8,092 nt of DNA from JADJOY01 sp964450125 (GTDB lineage Bacteria > JADJOY01): the NCBI GenBank assembly GCA_964450125.1, contig CAYVDO010000376.1, forward strand, positions 1 through 8,092, in the 5' to 3' direction. A program made the position numbers and the translations under genes. The notes under the pieces are model-generated. The model had not been told where the DNA came from, made no database searches, and saw only the letters and a list, made by a program, of their open reading frames with translations. Shown here piece by piece: positions 1 through 6,966 of the stretch (positions are counted from its first letter, which is position 1; each line of letters begins with the position of its first letter).

Positions 1-266
1 TCCCGGACAGCGTGTTCCGCATCCAGCGGCAGAAGGGCGGCGTCGACGGCCACCCCGCGCCGTTCAGCGTGCCGCTCGTGACGACGGTGCTCAGGTCGTG
101 GGACGGCGTGGTCTACGAGCCGTTCTCGGGCGCCGGGACGACGATCTTGGCGTGTGAGCGGCTGGGGCGTGCGTGCCGGGCGATCGAGATCTCGCCGGGG
201 TATGTCGCGGTGGCGCTGGAGAGGTGGGCGGAAGCTACAGGCAGGCGGCCGGAGGTGGCAGTCTGA
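1..266 (+). CDS. C-terminal part of a beta-class amino DNA methyltransferase (N4-cytosine/N6-adenine type), 5' truncated by the window edge
   Basis: The reading frame is open from position 3 and stops at the TGA at 264-266, giving about 87 visible residues. The GTG at 12 is only an internal codon, so the true start lies left of the window. Visible landmarks are an HPAPF segment near residue 18, the SAM-binding motif I (EPFSGAGTT, about residues 40-48), and the usual tail of this family, CERLGR...AIEISPGYV...RWAEATG. In beta-class enzymes the catalytic DPPY motif comes first and motif I lies near the C-terminus, so this is the end of such a protein. Enzymes of this kind transfer a methyl group from SAM to an exocyclic amino group of adenine or cytosine. 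Many occur in phages and prophages behind a ParB-like N-terminal domain. Whether this copy has that domain, and which base it modifies, cannot be seen here. Confidence 0.9.
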   Translation, partial: PDSVFRIQRQKGGVDGHPAPFSVPLVTTVLRSWDGVVYEPFSGAGTTILACERLGRACRAIEISPGYVAVALERWAEATGRRPEVAV

Positions 267-633
267 GCGGATGGCAACACGGGCATTGATCATGCAAAGC
301 GATTCCTGCGTCAGGCCACGCCATGGCCCCGATCGAAGCGATTGGCAGCAACAACCACTCAACGGCGCGCGGCCTGAATGCGGAGATGGTCGCGACGATT
401 CATGCAAGGTCATTTAGAAGCCCCCCGGCGTCGAGATCGCTCAGGTCACGGCGTCGATCGGGTCGTTCCGTTAGCTGCTGCTCGCATCTCAGAGCCTAAG
501 GCTGAATTCACCGCACCCTGGTCTCGATCGTGGCTTTGGCCGCGCGTGGTGCTTCCCGGTCGATGCGGGGCATTCGGCACGATCGGCAGTCTGATGGACC
601 GACGTTGCCGGACGATGACCTTGCCGGGCACAT

Positions 634-650
634 GGCGGCTACGCGCCGCC
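634..650. repeat. Short perfect hairpin, 6-bp GC stem with 5-nt loop
   Basis: GGCGGC at 634-639 pairs perfectly with GCCGCC at 645-650 across the loop TACGC. There is no T-run on either side, so it is not a typical intrinsic terminator. It lies between the two convergent stops, where a bidirectional transcription block could act, but a chance palindrome in GC-rich DNA is equally likely. Confidence 0.3.
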
Positions 651-724
651 TTGGACGGGCGTGAAAGCGATCCGGTGTCCTTGGTCGGAACACGTGAGAG
701 CGTCTTTGCGGCACTCGGGATAAA

Positions 725-740
725 TCCTCTTGAGCGAGGA
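725..740 (-). terminator. Weak candidate terminator of the tssBC transcript
   Basis: On the - strand, about 53 bases past the tssBC stop codon, TCCTC pairs with GAGGA (5 bp, 6-nt loop) and is followed by TTTAT. The stem is short and the T-run has only three bases, so this is a weak candidate chosen mainly for its position. Confidence 0.2.
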
Positions 741-792
741 GGCAGGCTCGGCGGGGAATCCGTTGTGCGAGCCAGTAACCGCCTGTCCAACG

Positions 793-2832
793 CTAGCCTC
801 CCCTCATGACTGACGGCAGCCTCGAGACGACGCGAAGAGACGCCTTGAGGCTCTCAAGCTGATAGTGCGGCCGCAGGAAGAGTCGCGCGTTGTAGTAGCC
901 CGGGTTGCCTTCGACCTCCTCCACCTGGACTTCCGCCGCAGCGAGCGGCTTCTGTGCCCTGGTAGTCTCGGGCGAATGCGCAGGATCGTTGTCGACATAG
1001 TTCGCGATCCAGTCTTGTAGCCATCGCCGCATATCGGCACGCTCGTGGAAAGCTCCGATGTTGTCGCGCGCGATCCATGTCAGGTAGTGCGCAAACCGAG
1101 CGCAAGCGAAGACATAAGGCAGCCGCGCTGCAAGGTTGGCGTTCGCAGCGGCATCCGAATCTTCATACGTGAAAGGCTTGTGCAGCGACTGCGCACCCAG
1201 GAATACCCCGAATTCGGCGTTCTTCCGATGGAGCAGCGGCATGAGTCCGCTCTTCGCGAGCTCGGCCTCGCGACGGTCTGTGATCGCGATCTCGGTCGGA
1301 CACTTCGGGTCTACGCCACCTTCGTCTGTTGGAAAAGTGTACACCGGCAAGCCCTCGACCGCCCCGCCTGACTCAACTCCGCAGATGCGTGAGCACCAGC
1401 CAAAAATCCTGAAAGAGCGCGCGATATTCGCTGCCATCGCAAAGGCCGAGTTGGCGAAGCAATATCGACTGTCGTCGAAGTTAGCAGTGTCCTCCTCAAA
1501 CTCGAATTCCTCCAAGGGATCGGTCTTCGCACCGTAAGGCATGCGCGCAAGGAATCGCGGCATCGCGAGGCCGAGGTATCGCGACTCGTCCGATTCGCGC
1601 AAGTTGCGCCATGCGGCATAGTCCGACGCAGTGAAGATATCCGTGAGGTCGCGCGCGACGGCAAGATCTTGCCATGAGCGAAATTGAAAAATCGATGGCG
1701 ACGCTCCGGCAAGGAATGGCGTGTGGGTCGCCGAACAGACCTTGGCCATTTCGGCGAGCAGTTCCACGTCGGACGGAGTGTGATCAAAATAATAATCGCC
1801 AACGAGCAGGCCGTATGGCGTGCCGCCAAACGTGCCATACTCTTCCTCGAATACCTTCTTAAAGATCGGGCTTTGATCCCAAGCTGTACCTTTAAACTTT
1901 TTTAGTGTTTTTCCGAGATCGCGTTTCGAAATATTGAGGACTCTGATTTTAAGCGACTCATCGGTCTCGGTATTCGAGACGAAGTAGTGCAGTCCCCGCC
2001 AGGCCCCCTCAAGGGTGCGGAAGTCCTCGTGGTGGATAATCGGGTTGAGTTGCGCGGAGAGATTGTGATCGATCTCAGCGATGATCGATGTGATTGATCT
2101 GACAGCGTCCGCGCTGATTAGCTCGCTCTGTGCAAGGGCCTGCGCGGTGAGCACGCGCACCGCCTGCTCGACGGCATCTTTCGCCGCGACGCTCTTCAGG
2201 CGGAATTCCTTCTGCAGAAGCTGTGAAAACTCATCGATCTCGCAGTTCTGGGTCTCAGCTTGCGCTGTCGCGCGTTGAGCATCGACTTTCCGCTTGTCGC
2301 TCGACAATTCGTTGTCGTGAGGCGTCTGTGCTCCGGCTCTAGCCATCTGCGGATCCGCGGGAGGACGTATTAGGAGCGCGGGATCTTGCAAGAGTTGTGC
2401 GATGAGATTCTCGGCGCCAGACTTTCCGTCCATATAGGTAAGTAAGTTGGCAAGTTGTCGGCGAATATCAAGCATCGATTTAAGAGCGTCTAGCCTGTGT
2501 GCGACTGCTGCTGGCGAGAAATCCTCCATGCTTTCAAAGGTAAGATCGACTTCAAGGGTTCCCTCGCCAATAAGGATATTCGGTATCTGGAACGCGACAC
2601 GCGGTTTCACCGCCTTCATGCGGTGTTCAAGGTTGTCGACATCAAAATCTAAAAATTTTCGGTCCGCCGTCGGCGGAAGCGGTTCGATGGGCTTGCCCGA
2701 TAGGTCAGCAAGAACTCCGACGATGAATGGGAGAGATATCTTCTTCTCTGCGCCGTACGTTTCTACATTGTATTCGATCTGAACGCGGGGTGCGCGGTGG
2801 CGGCCTGTGAAGCTCTGTTTGTTTTGGCGCAC
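793..2832 (-). CDS. tssBC: Fused T6SS contractile sheath protein, TssB-TssC (VipA-VipB) in one chain
   Basis: Single 679-residue frame starting at GTG (2832-2830) behind a strong Shine-Dalgarno and ending at TAG (793-795). Residues about 12-155 are TssB/VipA: RAPRVQIEY, then LPFIVGVLADLSG, DRKF and the FESMEDFSPAAVA motif. Residues about 156-197 are a polar, Ala/Gln-rich linker. Residues about 198-679 are complete TssC/VipB: DEFSQLLQKEF, the LEGAWRGLHY and TETDESLKIRVLN segments, AWDQSPIFKK, VGDYYFDH, GVESGGAVEGLPVYTFPTD, CPTEIAITDRREAELAK, and the C-terminal NPGYYNARLFLRPHYQLE. TssB and TssC are normally separate proteins of about 165 and 495 residues that co-assemble as the cytoplasmic sheath, which contracts to drive the Hcp tube. 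Here both are full length and joined in frame. No hcp, tssE, clpV, baseplate or membrane-complex gene is in the window. The upstream neighbour, same strand, is the TIR-STAND gene. The centre of the TssC part is AT-rich compared with the surrounding DNA. A sequencing indel that joined two genes cannot be excluded. Confidence 0.93.
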   Translation of the reverse strand: MRQNKQSFTGRHRAPRVQIEYNVETYGAEKKISLPFIVGVLADLSGKPIEPLPPTADRKFLDFDVDNLEHRMKAVKPRVAFQIPNILIGEGTLEVDLTFESMEDFSPAAVAHRLDALKSMLDIRRQLANLLTYMDGKSGAENLIAQLLQDPALLIRPPADPQMARAGAQTPHDNELSSDKRKVDAQRATAQAETQNCEIDEFSQLLQKEFRLKSVAAKDAVEQAVRVLTAQALAQSELISADAVRSITSIIAEIDHNLSAQLNPIIHHEDFRTLEGAWRGLHYFVSNTETDESLKIRVLNISKRDLGKTLKKFKGTAWDQSPIFKKVFEEEYGTFGGTPYGLLVGDYYFDHTPSDVELLAEMAKVCSATHTPFLAGASPSIFQFRSWQDLAVARDLTDIFTASDYAAWRNLRESDESRYLGLAMPRFLARMPYGAKTDPLEEFEFEEDTANFDDSRYCFANSAFAMAANIARSFRIFGWCSRICGVESGGAVEGLPVYTFPTDEGGVDPKCPTEIAITDRREAELAKSGLMPLLHRKNAEFGVFLGAQSLHKPFTYEDSDAAANANLAARLPYVFACARFAHYLTWIARDNIGAFHERADMRRWLQDWIANYVDNDPAHSPETTRAQKPLAAAEVQVEEVEGNPGYYNARLFLRPHYQLESLKASLRVVSRLPSVMRGG

Positions 2833-2837
2833 AATGC

Positions 2838-2843
2838 TCTCCT
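2838..2843 (-). promoter_or_regulatory. Ribosome binding site of tssBC (decides the GTG start)
   Basis: On the - strand AGGAGA stands five bases before the GTG at 2832-2830. This is a near-ideal Shine-Dalgarno at normal spacing. It supports the GTG start, which leaves about a dozen residues before the conserved RAPRVQIEY of TssB, as in ordinary TssB proteins. It also shows that tssBC can be translated independently of the upstream STAND gene. Confidence 0.8.
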
Positions 2844-3002
2844 GCTGTTTAATGGGCGGCGCGCGCTGCCGAGTTGCCGATGCGAAGCCTAAGCTGTTGC
2901 GCGACGTCGATTACCCTGTGAATCGGACGGCTATCAGTTGATCGAGTGCGGATTCCTAAGCAGCTCGCAGTTCGAACGTGCTGCTGTGCGCGTGAATGCT
3001 GT

Positions 3003-6000
3003 CTAGGCGCGCTCGAAGTAAAGGAAGTGAGCGCAGCCCTGCGCGTCTCCTGCTACGATAAGATCCCCCGTGTCGCTCGCCGCCGCAGCGGAGATCGCCG
3101 AGTCTGCAGCAAATGCGGCCCGTGGATTGAGATCGGGAACAGACCAAATCCTGAAGGAGCGATCGTATGAGCCGGACATCGCCAGTTCTCCGCCCGCGGA
3201 TATGCATATGGTGCGAATCCTAGCCGCATGCGCGGGCACAGAGGCGAGTAGTTCGCCGGACGGGAAGCGCCACAGCCGCAACGTGCCGTCGAGGCCACCG
3301 GAGAGTAACAAGCGACCGTCGGGGGAGATGGCGCCGGCGGTCACACCGTCGACGTGGGCGTTGATCGTATGCACGCAAGCTGACGTTTCAAGATCCCAAA
3401 GCTTCAGCGTACCATCCATCGACCCAGTCACGACTCCTTGCCACGCCCCGGCAGCGGCCTTGCTAGCGTCCCAGGCGGCGCGTGCTGGCACTCCGCGTCG
3501 CCGACGCTCCGAGTATCCTGCGCGCCCCCAGTGCCACCAAGGAAGCACCACGAGAAAGGTGATGTCGCGCCGATGCGCGTCCCATCGGCGAACAATGCGC
3601 CAACTTAAAAGGTCCCAGACGATCACGTCGCCGTCCAAAGCCCCCGAGAGTGCCTGTTTGCCGTCAGGGCTTACTGCGAGAGCAGCGATGCCGTCTGCAT
3701 TTCCCTTGAGGGCGCGAAGCGGTCTGCCAGCAGCCAGATCCCAAACCATCACCGTACGATCGAGTGACCCGGACAGGGCGAATGATCCATCCCGGTGGAT
3801 TGCAAGGGCAGTGACCGCATCTTGGTGACCCGTGAGGGCATGTACCATCTGCCCGCTGGCAGTGTGCCAAACACGCACCGTGTGATCCTGTCCGCCAGTC
3901 ACTGCGGCGCTGCCATCCGGCGTGATCGCGACGGCGTGTATCCAGCCCTCGTGCTCTTGTGTCGACGCTCGCGTTTCCGCCGCGTCGAGCTGCCAAACAC
4001 GCACGGTGCCGTCCTTGGCCGCAGATACAGCGTGGCGCTCGTCGGACGCAAGGGCCACTGCGACGACGGAGTCGGCGTGGCCGTGCAACGTGCTGATTGC
4101 CGTGCCAGAGGGCACATCCCACAATTTGACGGTGCGGTCGTGCGACCCGGAGATCGCGCGGCGTCCGTCCCGCGAAAGTGCGATGTCGTACACGCGGTGA
4201 CTGTGACCGGAGAGCGTCGCTCGGCAAGTCTGCGATGTGACGTCCCACACGCGCACCGTCCTGTCACCGCCACCGCTCAACGCGACTCTACCGTCCGTCG
4301 AGAGCGCGACCGAATACACCGTGCCCTCATGGTTCGGAAATAAGGTGTTGATGAGTGTGTACGATGTAAGGTCCCACACGCGGACTGTCCTGTCATAGCT
4401 ACCGGAAACACCGAGTGCGCCATCGGCGGTTAGTGCGACTGCGGCAACACCGACGCGGTGCGCCGCGAGTTCCATGAGGATGTCGCCACTTGTGGTGTCG
4501 AAAAGCGTCAGGTCGCCCTTCTTCGAGCCTGCGAGTGCGCGCCGGCCGTCGCCGGAGACAGCGAGGCATGCGATCGGCTCTTTCACGTTCGCGACGCGCA
4601 GTGGCTCGGCACCGGTCGCCGGATCCCAGATCGCGAGATGGCCGGCGCGTGCTAGTAGCAGTTGCCCGTCGGGCATTAGCGCGAAGGTCGCGCCTGGCTC
4701 GTCCGGGGCCGCGATATGCGAACTCGGACTGGCGCCCAGGGTGCGAACCCGGGTTCCGCTGTTGAAGTCCCAAACCGAAACGGCACCATCCGAGGTACCC
4801 GACACGATCCACTTCCCGTCCGGTGTTACGGCGACTGACGTCGGAACCGCGTGGCAGTCGAGGGTGCGAACCAGCGCGCCGCCGGGGCCAATGAGGCTAG
4901 CGGTGACCGGCCGAATCCACGCACGCCGTGCGGCTTTTTCGTGCCCCCAGAGATCGCCCTTCAGCTCGCGCCCGAGATCCGGCGCCCGGCCCATGACTTG
5001 AGCAGGAAGCTGTGATTTGTCTTTGGCCAGCACATGCGAGGAGAGCCGCAATACGTTGTGCAGCAGGGCGATGCGCGAATCGTCCGGGGCATGACGGAAA
5101 TCCGCAAGAAGCGCATAGATATCGGTCGCGTCGAGTTTGAGTTGCAGCCAGTCAAAATCGAGCAACAGTGAAGGTAGCTCGGCTGCGCGGCCGGCACCGG
5201 TGAGGTGATGGGCGAGCCACCGCCATGCATAGGGATGCGGAAGCCGATGCGTGTTGGGCCAAGCATTGAGTAGCCGGGCATGGGTGATTGCCGCCTTCGC
5301 ACCCAACTCGACCGCGAAGCACGCCCGCATGACATCATGAATGCGGGCCAAGCCGGTGCCGATGTCGAACTCTAGGAGCGACGCGTCGTGAAGTCGCGAG
5401 AGGACGTCTTCGCCGTCGAGATCATCAAGGCCCCACAGCTCGGCAGCGACGGCCGCCGGAATCGGCGCGTCCTGGGGAAAAATCGCGAGCTCCACACAGC
5501 GCAATCGGTCAGCAGCTGCGAGCAGATCCAGGCTCATCCCGAGCGTCGAGCGTACGGCCTCGTTCCGGTCGGCGGCACGCTCTCGATCAAATGCGATGAC
5601 ACCACGTTTATCGAGCGCGCGATCCACGTAGCGAAGGGCACCCGCCAGCGTGTCGCCGCGTTCCAGTCGCTGGCGTAGCGCGGCGGCGGCAAGCCTGAGC
5701 AGCAGCGGCCACTCGCCCAGACGGCGGGCGAGCCGTCGGAAAGGCTGTAGGTCGTCGGGGGAGTGGCCGAGTCGAGCGATGAGCAACGACGCGGCTTCGT
5801 CGCTTCGCATCTCGTCCACCGTCACGTGCTTCCCTTCCGCTGCCACTTGCATCTGGCGGGTGGTGACGAGCCGGGGGGAGGTCGGCCCACCGCGCAGAAA
5901 GTGCCGCAAGTGTGCGGGATCCCAGACGTCGTCCACGACGATCAGGCATCGCTTGTGCTCGAGCTGCTCGGCCAGCGCCTGCGCGGCGTCCTCGGGGCTG

Positions 6001-6707
6001 AAGAATCCGGGGCGATCGCCGGTCAGCGCTGCGTACAGCCTCGTGAGTTCGCTTTGAATGTTCGGGTTCTGTCCGAGGGTTGCCCATAGAATGCCGTCGT
6101 CGAAGGCGGAGACGATTTCGTCCTCGTGGCAGAGTGCTGCGGCGAGCGTTGTTTTACCGAAACCACCCGCCCCAGCCAGCGCAGTTGTGATCGCCACCGC
6201 GTCGCCGCTGGTTTGGTCGAAGAGCATCGAGCGCACCGCCGCGGATTGGTCCGGTCGAGCCACGAACCCGGACGGCAATGGGGGTGCCATGAACGGTACA
6301 CGCGTCGTCTGGCACCCTCGTTGCAAATGAGCAACGAACGTGGCCCATTGCACGTCAAGGTCGTAGATGTGAGTGCGCTTCATCCAGCCCGGCACCTGCG
6401 GGTTGTCGAAGTCGAATCCGGGTCCTTTGACCGGGAACACGCACACGCCCGCTTGCCGTGCGGCGCGCCACTCCTTGCGCGTGACATCGGAAATCAGCGC
6501 CCCCGGGGTCATGACGATGACCAGGAACTCGACGCACTTTAGGGCTTCTTCGATTTGGCGCCACCAGCCGACCCCCCCTTCCATGTCTCGGCGGTCCTGC
6601 CACAAGCGCACTTCCGGCATCGCATCCGATAGCCTCGCCCGCAACGCCGAAGCAAATGCCTCGCCGTCGGCGCGTGCGTAAGAGATGAAAGCTCCCGACT
6701 TCGCCAT
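3003..6707 (-). CDS. TIR - NB-ARC (STAND NTPase) - WD40 protein of APAF-1/NLR-like architecture
   Basis: 1234 residues from the ATG at 6707-6705 to the TAG at 3003-3005. Order: TIR domain (about 5-130; FISYARADG at 7-15, candidate catalytic Glu79 in the RKEW motif); linker VPFMAPPLPSGFVARP; NB-ARC with Walker A GAGGFGKTT (179-187), Walker B LIVVDDVWD (255-263), sensor RLVTTRQ (279-285) and a GLPL-like GEWPLLL (331-337); winged helix ending in an MHD-like IHD (456-458); an APAF-1-type helical domain (about 470-600) with LLLDFDWLQLKLDATD; then 14 WD40 repeats (about 613-1234). All NTPase motifs look intact. In known STAND proteins the repeat domain senses a trigger, NB-ARC exchanges ADP for ATP and oligomerises, and a TIR domain may then cleave NAD+. 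Anti-phage defence or cell suicide is therefore plausible but inferred. The frame extends to a TTG at 6830, but the added 41 residues are low in information and the TIR domain starts directly after the ATG. No good Shine-Dalgarno precedes either start. Confidence 0.92.
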   Translation of the reverse strand: MAKSGAFISYARADGEAFASALRARLSDAMPEVRLWQDRRDMEGGVGWWRQIEEALKCVEFLVIVMTPGALISDVTRKEWRAARQAGVCVFPVKGPGFDFDNPQVPGWMKRTHIYDLDVQWATFVAHLQRGCQTTRVPFMAPPLPSGFVARPDQSAAVRSMLFDQTSGDAVAITTALAGAGGFGKTTLAAALCHEDEIVSAFDDGILWATLGQNPNIQSELTRLYAALTGDRPGFFSPEDAAQALAEQLEHKRCLIVVDDVWDPAHLRHFLRGGPTSPRLVTTRQMQVAAEGKHVTVDEMRSDEAASLLIARLGHSPDDLQPFRRLARRLGEWPLLLRLAAAALRQRLERGDTLAGALRYVDRALDKRGVIAFDRERAADRNEAVRSTLGMSLDLLAAADRLRCVELAIFPQDAPIPAAVAAELWGLDDLDGEDVLSRLHDASLLEFDIGTGLARIHDVMRACFAVELGAKAAITHARLLNAWPNTHRLPHPYAWRWLAHHLTGAGRAAELPSLLLDFDWLQLKLDATDIYALLADFRHAPDDSRIALLHNVLRLSSHVLAKDKSQLPAQVMGRAPDLGRELKGDLWGHEKAARRAWIRPVTASLIGPGGALVRTLDCHAVPTSVAVTPDGKWIVSGTSDGAVSVWDFNSGTRVRTLGASPSSHIAAPDEPGATFALMPDGQLLLARAGHLAIWDPATGAEPLRVANVKEPIACLAVSGDGRRALAGSKKGDLTLFDTTSGDILMELAAHRVGVAAVALTADGALGVSGSYDRTVRVWDLTSYTLINTLFPNHEGTVYSVALSTDGRVALSGGGDRTVRVWDVTSQTCRATLSGHSHRVYDIALSRDGRRAISGSHDRTVKLWDVPSGTAISTLHGHADSVVAVALASDERHAVSAAKDGTVRVWQLDAAETRASTQEHEGWIHAVAITPDGSAAVTGGQDHTVRVWHTASGQMVHALTGHQDAVTALAIHRDGSFALSGSLDRTVMVWDLAAGRPLRALKGNADGIAALAVSPDGKQALSGALDGDVIVWDLLSWRIVRRWDAHRRDITFLVVLPWWHWGRAGYSERRRRGVPARAAWDASKAAAGAWQGVVTGSMDGTLKLWDLETSACVHTINAHVDGVTAGAISPDGRLLLSGGLDGTLRLWRFPSGELLASVPAHAARIRTICISAGGELAMSGSYDRSFRIWSVPDLNPRAAFAADSAISAAAASDTGDLIVAGDAQGCAHFLYFERA
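3006..4871 (-). repeat. Fourteen tandem WD40 repeats, probably two seven-bladed propellers
   Basis: Coding repeats of about 42 residues each, with the pattern H-x(n)-V-x-(S/T)-x-DG-(x)n-SG-x-DRTVRVWD. I count blades beginning near residues 613, 654, 703, 744, 786, 829, 871, 913, 955, 997, 1039, 1112, 1154 and 1196. Blades 4-10, 12 and 13 are well conserved, blades 1 and 3 moderately so, and blades 2 and 14 are degenerate. Blade 11 carries an insertion of about 30 residues. Fourteen blades would make two seven-bladed propellers, the same layout in principle as the paired propellers of APAF-1. They are the likely ligand- or partner-sensing part. Confidence 0.85.
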
Positions 6708-6708
6708 G

Positions 6709-6909
6709 TCATTGCGCGCGCGAATCGACCGAACAGCCGCGAAGTGTTTCGGCGGCACTCGTCGCAGGTGCGGCGTGCGGCTTGGGCTGCTGGGCAAGAC
6801 GCCAGGTGCCGACGTCGGCGTGACTCTCAAGGCATACCGCGACTACCGGCAGCGGTACATCCATGACCGATCGAGGATTCTCAAGCCCCACCAGCATGTC
6901 AATGACCAC
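6709..6909 (-). CDS. Possible short upstream ORF coupled to the STAND start (doubtful)
   Basis: A frame of up to 66 residues, starting at GTG 6909 or ATG 6897, ends with TGA at 6711-6709. One base then separates it from the STAND ATG (TGA-C-ATG). An AGGAG lies 11 bases before the ATG at 6897. The translation has no recognised motif, with a hydrophobic start (MDVPLPVVAVCL) only after residue 15. The attraction is that the STAND ATG lacks its own Shine-Dalgarno, so translational coupling from this frame would explain initiation. It may equally be a random open frame inside the 5' leader. Confidence 0.2.
   Translation of the reverse strand: MVIDMLVGLENPRSVMDVPLPVVAVCLESHADVGTWRLAQQPKPHAAPATSAAETLRGCSVDSRAQ
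6874..6902 (-). promoter_or_regulatory. Candidate sigma70-type promoter for the STAND gene
   Basis: On the - strand a perfect TTGACA (6902-6897) is followed, after 17 bases, by AATCCT (6879-6874), which matches the -10 consensus at only three of six positions. Transcription would start near 6867 and leave a leader of about 160 bases before the ATG at 6707. The -35 box also overlaps the first codons of the doubtful upstream ORF. The weak -10 keeps confidence low. Confidence 0.25.
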
Positions 6910-6940
6910 TCCTAGTCTTGGACTGGCGCTGATCTGTCGG

Positions 6941-6966
6941 GAATCGATCAGATCTATAGTCGATTC
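6941..6966. repeat. Perfect 7+7 inverted repeat, operator-like
   Basis: GAATCGA at 6941-6947 and TCGATTC at 6960-6966 are exact reverse complements separated by 12 bases, which include AGATCT. The centres of the two arms lie 19 bases apart, close to two helical turns, as in many dimeric repressor sites. It sits about 40 bases upstream of the candidate STAND -35 box and in the shared divergent region. No regulator gene is in the window, and chance is possible. Confidence 0.35.

Larger units (their letters stand above)
267..792. other. Convergent intergenic region with no recognised gene
   Basis: About 525 bases lie between the stop of the left methyltransferase fragment (+) and the stop of the tssBC fusion (-). 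Open frames exist on both strands (378-809 + and 446-790 -). Their translations are rich in Arg, Ser and Pro, lack any motif I recognise and overlap each other antiparallel, as expected of GC-rich non-coding or decayed DNA. Two small perfect hairpins are listed separately. A decayed gene or mobile-element remnant is possible, but I could not identify one. Confidence 0.6.

Noticed and set aside
378..809. Open frame of 143 residues on + (and 446-790 on -) as a small gene
   Set aside because: No recognisable motif, no clear ribosome binding site, mutual antiparallel overlap, and the + frame runs into the 3' end of tssBC.
2959..2985. Hairpin AGCAGC/GCTGCT downstream of the STAND stop as a terminator
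   Set aside because: The stem has 6 bp with a 15-base loop and no T-run follows on the - strand, so it gives no support for termination between the STAND gene and tssBC.
3006..4871. Periodic DNA similarity suggesting a CRISPR-like or satellite repeat
   Set aside because: The period is about 126 bases, in frame, and fully explained by WD40 blades; there are no short identical repeats with unique spacers.
6708..6830. N-terminal extension of the STAND gene to a TTG at 6830
   Set aside because: The extra 41 residues are Pro/Arg/Ser-rich with no domain, the TTG has no Shine-Dalgarno, and the TIR domain begins immediately after the ATG at 6707.
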